64,000 bases of DNA from Haemonchus contortus. Its lineage: Eukaryota; Nematoda; Chromadorea; Rhabditida; Trichostrongylidae. Below are positions 56,423 to 64,000 of this stretch, one piece after another (position 1 is the stretch's first letter; each line of letters begins with the position of its first letter). The notes beneath the pieces were generated by a model. The model made no database searches and was not told the DNA's origin. It was given only the letters and a program-made list of their open reading frames with translations. Position numbers and translations under genes: made by a program. The stretch is from the NCBI GenBank assembly GCA_000469685.2, contig LS997563.1, positions 45,186,651 to 45,250,650 on the forward strand, given 5' to 3'.

Positions 56423-59289
56423 TACTAGTATGTCAACAATACTGTAGGAAAGTTCATGAACGTACTTTCTAGTATCAAATCAAGGGCCTCTAGTCAATAA
56501 CAGACTAGCTGAAGCAAAGTTTTCTACCCGTATATGACTGGAACCCATATACATCTCCTAATAAAACTCAAATTGCTCCAGGGAACGACGGGTTCCCCAT
56601 GTTCCTTCAAGTACATCTTCAACTATCTAATAAAGATTTGGTAATTACAAGGGGCCCCCAAGCTAATTCATATGGAGAAGCCATCAATTGATTTGATTGA
56701 TTAGCTCCCAAGAGTGACCAATAATTAATCGAATCCCCCGGATTGTTATCGTCTGCCTTATTAAGGTGAAGGGTGTCATTTTCCAATCAACTAGTTCATT
56801 ACTTTCATAAGCCGAGAGAATTCATAGGGCCACATAACATCTGCCATCGCTGACTCAAGCTTAAATGCTGGTAGGGTAGATAATAATTGAAATTTTCCCA
56901 TTTTCCCATTTTTTCAAGCCTAGTCTCACTGAAATTTCAATATATTCATTCTAAAATGGTGTTTGCTCCATTTCGTGGAAACTTTCTAGCAAAGAGTTTT
57001 GGAAAATTGATTTTCCGATGTGCACTTGTGAGTTTAATAAGTGGTTTCGACCAGCGGCAGAGAGAAGATGGCGCCACATTTCCGTTCCAGTCATCGCTAG
57101 GCAATTTCATATGCACATAAAATTATTCGTAGAAGGACGTTCAAGATGGTACAGCCGACCGATCAGCTTACTTTGTTCCGTTGTAATAGCCTATACTGTC
57201 GGGTTTAATGGGTATCGAGTTGTTTTTGGTGAAAGAATTGGCATCGGCTATCCATTGTACCCACTGACAGGAATTTTTGGGGAAATTAGTGGCGGAAGGT
57301 AATCTAGCAAAGGTCAAGCGTACCAAATATTCCGTGGGGGTGGTGAGAGAAAGAGGGCAGAGTATTCGTTAATATTTGATGATTGGGTAGAGGGCAATGT
57401 ACTGAGGTAGAGGGTAAAGGGGCCTCAGACAATGGTTTGTTGAGATACATAGCAATTTGTTTTTTTACTGTCACAAATACATACTGAACCAATAGTTCGT
57501 GGATATAGGAGGGCCCATTCGGCTTTTGCGTGATGAGTGGCGAAAATCCGAAGTGGTGCTCCTCGTGTTGGTGTTCCCTGCAACATCAAGCATGGATTCT
57601 AGCCCAGTGGCAATAGGCGATATGTCAGACTGACAAGGTTCCCAGATTGGGTTCCACTGGTTTGAATAACCGATGAATTGGCACTGGGTGGCTCTCATGA
57701 TTATGAATATGTAATTGTAATCAAATTGTTACCCTTAGTTACTGAGATGTTCGTAAGAGGCAAAGTCGTTTATGAGTATCCCAGGACTCGAATGGAATTT
57801 GGATGCGCGGCGTATCCAGAAGTCATACTAAAGAGTTCCAGAGTAAGTATGAATGAATGGAATAGGCTTGTTATTTGATGGCTTTCCAAGTAAATTATGC
57901 CGTTATTGAACGAACACGCTTGCAATTTTCTCTGAGCAATTAGCTTAATAACACATCTGAAGGCGAGCAGCTTCCTTGTGCTGATTCTATCGGGTGACTG
58001 CTGTCGATTACGAGCTGTCACCTCTAATGTATAGGGTTGCACGGGTAGTCTCTTGCTTCTTAGTTGAGTTAACAATGAAGATAAGAATTTCTGGAGTAAA
58101 TGTCCGATTTGTCTGGTGATAAATTCTCATTCTGCTCATTGATGATTTGCCGTCCTTCTGAAATTTTCCTAACTTGACTCTTTTCCAATTTTTTCCGGGC
58201 AAAAAGTATGGGATCTCGTTTTTTGACTAACGCTATCGCTGAAATTCGTCTAGGTGTTGTTTACAGCCTCCAGACTTTCCTAACTTGGGGTGTTTGTGAT
58301 GATGCCGAGAACCACTAATACGGTAGATACAGTGTACAGTAAGGCCTCGCAGTTAACTGTGATAATTTCTAGAATGGTCAAAGATACGCGTAGTTCAGTG
58401 TACCCTAAGACAATCCTACCGCAAAAATGAGAAAAATATCAAAAGTTGATAAACAAAGTCTTCTTAGCGTTGATCAATCCCATTTTGGGATGGGCCCCCA
58501 CATCCGATTTACTAAGCAACCCCCGATGACCTGCAGCGAAACAGTGGCGACCTTAAAGGGTGAAGCCATCTGTTCAATTTCCACCAACCATTCATTAATT
58601 CATTGTTCGCTCACTCATAGTCTTCTTCAATACTACATTTATGTATGTGTTTTCGTGGCTGAAAGTGCAGTCTCACGCTTCCGGTGGTCATTAGCATTAT
58701 GAAAATGCCCTTGTCGGATCTCCATTTTCTCATAGGCCTAGAATAAACACGACTCTGGCTATTTTGATAAAAGAAATGTCCTCGAATTTGTACCTCTCCA
58801 GGGCCTATCAAATTTCGAAAGTACTGATGATGTTTGATGTTTGGAGTTGTATAGTCAGTAGAGCTTTGAGGCATCAAATGCAACACAAGAGATATCATTC
58901 CAAAGTTGCCAAAGTGATAATATAAGTTCTCCTGAGAAACTGTTATTATTATTATTTATTATCATTTTTTATTACCTACTACTATTTATTATTATTTATT
59001 ATCATTTGTTACTCCTTATTATCACTGTTATTATTACTGTCGCTAATGGTGATTTCAGCACTAGTATAATGATATTAATATATTTTCATCCACATTTAAT
59101 AAAATTGAGCAAATTAGCGAATAAATATAAAGGTAATGCATTCAGAGCCATCTAATCTTCTCAAACTGACCATTATTTCCTTTTTCCATGAACGGCACTT
59201 AGTTGGTCCCATGAATATTTAGGCATTATTCAAGGTAGTTATGCCTATGTTTTTTATTGGGTTTTTTTCGAAATTACTGCCTACCGTAG
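56423..59289. other. no recognised feature
   Basis: Presumed intron upstream of exon F. A minus-strand open segment (58008-58202) has an acceptor-like start, but no partner exon. The TTATTA-rich run is listed separately. Confidence 0.45.
58941..59040. repeat. TTATTA-type low-complexity run
   Basis: Interrupted TTATTATTATTTATTATCA repeats over about 100 bp. Noncoding. Confidence 0.8.
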
Positions 59290-59430
59290 ACAAATTGAAT
59301 CCTCATACGATCAATAGATCGCTCACTCATAGAAAACTATTTTTAGTCGCCTCACCATCACGACGTATAATGAAAAAGAGTCGATCACGTGTCTTACAAG
59401 GATCAGTGGTGTCATTACAGCATAATGAGG
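59290..59430 (+). CDS. Gene 1 exon F
   Basis: A 141-nt exon between ATTACTGCCTACCGTAG and TGAGG|GTGGGT. It opens with two bases that complete the codon left by exon E, then 46 codons, then one base (phase 1). The peptide starts KLNPHTINRSLTHRKLFLV, continues ASPSRRIMKKSRSRVLQG and ends SLQHNE. It is very basic, with clusters such as SRRIMKKSRSR that resemble phosphorylation or nuclear-localisation sequences; this is inference from composition. Joining to exon G gives an Asp codon across the junction. No known domain. The acceptor pyrimidine tract is only moderate. Confidence 0.65.
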
Positions 59431-60117
59431 GTGGGTATTGATTTTATTGATTTCATTGATTTCAGGCCCCGTTTATTAGGCTTTGCGATTTTTGATTTCC
59501 ATTGATTTTCCCTGCCTTTCGCATTGTGAAAATGCGATTTCGTTTTTTCTTGCTGTGACTTTTCTTATTTTTCTAATTTTTATTGGTAGTCAGAGGTTGT
59601 CAAGAAATCGGACGAAATCGAGGATTGGCGTTTTGTCGATTTTGTCTCAATTCTTTTCTGTTTGCGTACATTCCTGCTTTATGAGCCATGTCCGAAACGA
59701 ACGCTTGTCAAAGAATGCTCAGTGAGAAGAAAGAATAGAACCAGACCATGTTTTTTTTCATTTTTATCCCCTTTTTTTTTGAAGGAAACCCATCGTTCCT
59801 GTGATTTCCCATGTCCTTTGAGAGGGTGCGAAATCAGAAGCATTGGTGTGTTGATTAGGCTTCACCAGAGTGGGCGGAGCATAATGCATTCAATCATCTC
59901 AGTAATTTCATTTCCTTCTAATGCATCTTCTGATGCGCTTCTGAATCATTCTTGCTGTGGCATCGTGGCATCGTCACCGCTGAGCATTTCCCACTAACAA
60001 ACACTTTGCTGAGCTGTTGCCGTCCGTCCTGGTCGCGTGCCAACCGACGCCATGGTAAACAAGATGAGTATGTGTCCTATTTCCTAATCCCTTTCTCACT
60101 TCCTTCCTCCTTAGCAG

Positions 60118-60173
60118 ATTTCTCTAGAGGGATACGCATTGAGGTGAAGGGTTCACCTACACCTCTATCAAAG
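60118..60173 (+). CDS. Gene 1 exon G
   Basis: A 56-nt exon between TTCCTTCCTCCTTAGCAG and TCAAAG|GTACTT. After two bases it reads FSRGIRIEVKGSPTPLSK, 18 codons, ending at phase 0. Other frames contain stops. It is only about 690 bp from exon F, by far the shortest intron in the model. What follows is uncertain: candidate exons at 61337 and 61953 start at phase 0, whereas the one at 60595 would need a phase-1 partner. Confidence 0.6.
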
Positions 60174-60594
60174 GTACTTCCGTTACTGATCGTCATCGCC
60201 TAAGCGGCGGGTTAGTACTAATCGGAAAATTAGGTAATAAGAATATTATTATTATATTAATAATGTTAATGTAATATTTGGTGACAACAGCAGTAACTAC
60301 TAGTAATAGCATTGATAAGTAAAGGATCCATAGAAAAAAGTGAATTCTTGAGTAAATGAAGGTATTCCTCTGGAGCGCAAGCTCGGTGGTACATACATAG
60401 TGTCACCAAAGTAAGGAATCCGGGCTAGGATCGTATTGGCCAGTTGGTGAGAATGAATCGGGCGAAGAAAATGGGTTACCAATAGTATAAAATGGAGGTT
60501 CTGGAGATGTTTGTGGCCTTTCAGCAACCTCAACTTCTCCATGTTTATGTGTTTCTATCCAGTTTCTACCATACCTGTTTCTATCCGTACCCAG

Positions 60595-60662
60595 GCAAAT
60601 TTTTTGAAGCTCAAGTGGCAGCAGTGGATGGAATAGGAGGAGAAAGCCCTACTCATCTGAAG
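60595..60662 (+). CDS. candidate exon, end of a fibronectin III-like domain
   Basis: A 68-nt segment between TTTCTATCCGTACCCAG and CTGAAG|GTATTC. After two bases it has 22 codons, KFFEAQVAAVDGIGGESPTH and so on, ending at phase 0. The pattern, an aromatic followed by V-A-A-V-D, then G-x-G-G-E-S-P, is that of the F and G strands of fibronectin type III domains. The rest of such a domain should lie in the preceding exon, but was not found. The phase-1 start does not fit exon G, so an intermediate exon or a separate gene is implied. Confidence 0.4.
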
Positions 60663-61336
60663 GTATTCCCTGAAGAGTGTTATCGGCTGTATGACTAAAG
60701 TACTTGGAGAAAGTGGGATGTCAAGTTCCACCACGTAACTTTTTGATTGCCTAAAATAGAAGTAGTTCAGAGCATCTAATGCGATCCCATTTTGTCGTTC
60801 GTCTCAAGTCGTGATGATGCCCTTCATCATGAGGATTCTAAGAAAACTTTGTCCGACTATCTCCTGGAATATTGATACTAACTTCTCTAAAAAGTTCTTT
60901 TCACCGCTAAACGGTAGAGAGATTCGATCCTGCTTGCATGATCCTGAGGGTTGCCTGGCCTAGGAGCTCACCCAGAAGGAGTAGTCGAACTCCACACCAG
61001 ATCATTCCGAAGTCAAGTCCGTGTGCGTTCTTAGTGGGCCATAGTTGGCCGTTGCTTAGAATTATTCAATATTTGCCATTCTGACAATGGCCGTGCAGTC
61101 AAGGTTCCCCCTAATCATGTTCGTGTGTCGACTCGCCGCCCATAGCCCACCCATGGGATAAGGAATGAGCGGTTTGGTGAACGGACCGATTAATTTGTCT
61201 GGCTTTTTGGACTCGTCTTCGATGGTTATTAGATAATCAACTCAGTGTATGTTCAAACGCATAGCAATATCTATGTACATCTGCAGTAATTACTCTAATC
61301 AATATGTGTTTGTTTTGTGATGGCTAATTGTCTCAG

Positions 61337-61441
61337 GTTTCAGATTCGTTTTCACCAGTTTTTGAATTTTGCAGAAAAGTTTTCTTCCCTGCGAAGTTCC
61401 CTACAGGCGTGCAGCGTTTATATTATACCCTATCCTTCTAA
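61337..61441 (+). CDS. candidate terminal exon 1
   Basis: Behind TAATTGTCTCAG a phase-0 frame of 34 codons (VSDSFSPVFEFCRKVFFPAK and on) ends in TAA at 61439-61441. It could follow exon G or the exon at 60595, both of which end at phase 0. A competing acceptor, GGTTTCAG, lies 9 bases downstream. No polyadenylation signal is seen nearby. Weak. Confidence 0.25.
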   Translation, partial: VSDSFSPVFEFCRKVFFPAKFPTGVQRLYYTLSF

Positions 61442-61952
61442 AATTTCACATCAAGGAATTGAATTTGAATTAATCGTCCTTTTCTCAAAACGTCGTCGTC
61501 TTTAAGGAAATATTATTGGGTGGAAAGGTGAATGCCAAAGCAAAAAAATGGTATAGTCCAAGAGAAGTGTGTGTCTATATACCCTCCGCGCGAAGGTTTT
61601 TATCTAGTTGTCTCATCGATAGCCTTGTCGTAGTCGATTGTCTTTGCTAGATGTCTCGCCGCCTGACGTGTCGCTTGAGTACCGCATCTTACCCATCGAA
61701 GAGATAGTGAAACTTTGAAATCATATTCGCTAGTACCTCCATCAACGTGCTCAGTATTGGAGCAGTCCACCACACCTTACCACTTTTTCTCAGAAGGCGA
61801 TTATGATATTCAGCTGGAAGTCCAGCAGAAGTAACAAAGGAACTGGGAAAAAAAGTAAAAGTAATCATATTCGTTTAAATTGAGCTGAAATCGATGTTGC
61901 ATGGAAACCCAACTTGGCTAGGAGCGATCAATATTCTCACAATTTTTCACAG

Positions 61953-62111
61953 TTTTGGGAAAACTTGCTCTTCGTCTGTACTTTCTCCGAGATGCATATC
62001 AATCGGTGGAAAAGTGCCGCCGCCGTCGCACAGCCGTGTGTCGATGAAGTACTTGAGTTGAACTTTGCCGACGGCACTGACAAGGACGTCGTACATCACA
62101 TGCCATCTTGA
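61953..62111 (+). CDS. candidate terminal exon 2
   Basis: Behind CACAATTTTTCACAG a phase-0 frame of 52 codons begins FWENLLFVCTFSEMHINRW, then contains KSAAAVAQPCVDEVLEL and DGTDKDVVHHMPS, and ends in TGA at 62109-62111. The base composition is richer in G and C than its surroundings, as expected for coding sequence. It competes with 61337 as the 3' end of Gene 1. No domain recognised and no AATAAA close by. Confidence 0.3.
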   Translation, partial: FWENLLFVCTFSEMHINRWKSAAAVAQPCVDEVLELNFADGTDKDVVHHMPS

Positions 62112-63478
62112 ATTATTTAAGTGTCCTCTTCTACAGCAGCAGGTCCCACGTTTGCTTGCCGACCTTCTGATTTTTTTCGATCACTTCTTACTACGAATCG
62201 GTAGGTAGGTAAATCAGGTAAGGTGTGAAAGTGAAGGAGAGACGGATGAATGTGAGAAAAAGTCGTGCAATTCCAGTTTTACTTTGTGAAATTGATCAGA
62301 ACCGGACTAGTTGGCGGCTGCCCTCTATGGGGTGTCGAAGATTTTATGTGCAATCATCTGGTAAATGTTCTGGGTAGTCATAATTTCCTCGTTTCCTCTG
62401 CCCTTACATCGACATATGATTGTTTACCTTCTTCTCCATTTGTTTATCTCTTCTTCACCTTCACCACAATCATAATGCCCTTATGATAGACTTGCTATGC
62501 TACACACACATTCTCTCTTGGTGGCACATTCCACATAAACTTGCTTCCTGCCATTGTTTTTGCCATTCCTTTGTTTCATGAATAACCAATAGAATAAATG
62601 AATAATAAAATAACAAATAAATAGTTAAGTAAGGTTCTATTTCCCTTCTTCCCAGCCAAAACTCAGAATTCTGACAATACTCTTTGATTACTGCTGTCGA
62701 TTGAAACCCGGCTCTGCCAAGGTCAGGTTGAACTTTGCTCATTCTGTGCCTATGACGGTAGGACCGAGTTTTTCTCGGTAGCAGAATTACTGGGTCGGAG
62801 GTTGAACCTAACTTATTGGGTCTATCTATCCCAATTTTGAGTGCTTAACTTGTGGTTGATTTATCCAAAATGAAATTTCTTGAATTCTAATATTTCTTAT
62901 TTCTGATTTGATTCCTGATTTTTTAGTTTTTGAACTTTGAAGTTTTCTTCTCAGGCGACCAAAAACGTTTCGTTGTGAGGATCAAAATTGACTAAAAATG
63001 ATTTAGAATTGAACCCTATGCTCCTGGTAACCAGTTTGGACCTCTGTAAAGGTTTTGTCAATCATGTATGTAGGTAATTGCTGTACATCTATCTGTCCAA
63101 TATGCGATGAATATGAACATTTTTCGTTTTTTTCCCGGAACCGGCCCACCCACTTTATATAATTGCGTTTGATCAGAGTGTTGGTAGAATTATGGCCTGT
63201 TCGGTGGTCCGCCATGTTCTCGGCTTCAGTTTTACCTGTTAATGACCTACATATTCATTTGAAAGGATCTAGAAGTCTTTTCAAATTTCAATATGTTTGT
63301 AATATTTTTGTTTGTATTCGTACTTGTGCTTTTGCACCCACCCCTCCTCGCCTCCCCCACATAGGTACCCTCAACTAAAGCGCGTGATGAAAAGTCCAAT
63401 GTGAGGAGTTCGGGAGTACTCATGCTCTGGCGATTCCACCTTCCATTATAGTGGTACTTGAAATTTCCTTTCAGAATA
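62112..63478. other. no recognised feature
   Basis: AT-rich sequence without supported exons or repeats up to the mariner end at 63479. Confidence 0.5.
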
Positions 63479-64000
63479 TTAGGTTGAGTCATAAGTCCTC
63501 GGACAAATTGGCAATGATCATATTAATCTTACAATTTTTAAAAGACATTAGCGAATCATTTGAAATATGCCCCATTGGAATCGATGGTCTTCTGCCAATG
63601 CTTGGGCAAATCGTAGATGTCCTTGCTTTAGAACGCTGGGAGCTAGCCCTTGGAGAACTGCACCAGTGCCACTTTGATGTCGTCGCGGGTTTGAAAGTCC
63701 TGACCATCCAGATGACGTTGAAGATGGGGAAAAAGGTGGTAATCCGAGGGATCTAAGTCTGAGGAGCATGGTTGGTGTGATAAACTTGTCCTGCCGAAAT
63801 TCGTCAGTTCAGTTTTGGTCGCTCTTGCAATGTGAGGGCGAGCGTTGTCGTGTTGGAAATAAACTTTGTGCTGCTGTGGACGTTTAGCTTCGGTATTCGC
63901 TTTCAAATTCCTCAGTTGCGTAATGTAGACGTGTGCGGTCACTGTGCATCCTTCGTCTAGCAGCTCCCATTATTCGACACGGAGAACGCTCCGCCAGAAC
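63479..64000 (-). mobile_element. mariner element, 3' part, cut by window edge
   Basis: The element's 3' end is TTAGGTTGAGTCATAAGTCC on the plus strand at 63479, directly after TA. Its transposase runs on the minus strand from beyond the right edge. The terminal repeat and coding sequence differ from the mariners at 9797 and 14441, so it is a third mariner lineage. Confidence 0.9.
63550..64000 (-). pseudogene. mariner transposase, C-terminal half, broken
   Basis: From the right edge the minus strand reads SVLRVE, a stop, then WELLDEGCTVTAHVYITQL, KRPQQHKVYFQHDNARPH (second catalytic Asp) and CSSDLDPSDYHLF (third). The two Asp codons are 34 residues apart, the mariner D34D spacing. HLDGQDFQTRDDIKVAL follows, then a frameshift after FSKG, and the end, KDIYDLPKHWQKTIDSNGAY, continues in another frame. 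One stop and one frameshift therefore break it. The N-terminal half lies outside the window. Confidence 0.9.

Noticed and set aside
58008..58202. Minus-strand frame behind GGAAAATTTCAG
   Set aside because: One acceptor-like site without a partner exon; no recognisable domain.
1..64000. CRISPR arrays, bacterial operons or rRNA genes
   Set aside because: No regularly spaced direct repeats, ribosome binding site patterns or rRNA-like sequence; the window is eukaryotic.

Overview
This window looks like a piece of nematode genome, most likely a strongylid and possibly a hookworm. The basis is an AT-rich sequence in which short plausible exons have TTTTCAG-type acceptors and GTGAGT/GTAAGT donors, and in which the rest is crowded with mobile elements: a mariner with an N-terminus and terminus like those I recall for the hookworm bandit / human Hsmar1 group, a Tc3-like element, a Tc1-like element, an RTE-type retrotransposon and a tRNA-derived SINE family. 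The species call is inference; no marker gene is present.

Genes. No single-exon host gene is evident. Seven short plus-strand exons are scattered over about 48 kb (12435-12496, 21875-22016, 37980-38080, 42255-42426, 49439-49556, 59290-59430, 60118-60173). Their splice sites fit and their codon phases chain from one to the next, so I read them as one gene with introns of roughly 0.7 to 16 kb. The predicted protein is polar and rich in Ser, Lys and Arg, and I cannot name it. One exon, at 42255, needs a one-base correction (or a tiny extra intron) to keep its frame. Several other candidate exons (8700, 17151, 26398, 34281, 38625, 60595, 61337, 61953) are listed with lower confidence. The one at 60595 resembles the end of a fibronectin type III domain.

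Mobile elements. From left to right: a decayed LINE reverse transcriptase tail (3651-4319, minus); a 250-bp palindrome (6691-6938); a rearranged bandit-like mariner with both ends derived from its own 5' part (9797-10911); a mariner deletion derivative (14441-15023); a Tc1-like element (17778-19042); a TIR-bearing non-autonomous element flanked by 150-bp direct repeats (20139-20940), with relatives at 33215 and 36975; a Tc3-like element (27615-29180); a complete RTE-type retrotransposon with an intact endonuclease/reverse transcriptase ORF, a 13-bp target duplication and a tRNA-like 5' end (51922-55078, minus); and a partial mariner running off the right edge (63479-64000, minus). About ten copies or fragments of one tRNA-derived SINE family lie between them.

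How it fits together. The elements sit in the inferred introns and intergenic DNA, and none interrupts a proposed exon. The large introns therefore seem to have grown by element insertion. The youngest-looking insertion is the RTE element, whose ORF and target duplication are perfect; the DNA transposons all carry frameshifts, stops or deletions. Remaining stretches hold no feature I can support beyond AT-rich low-complexity sequence.
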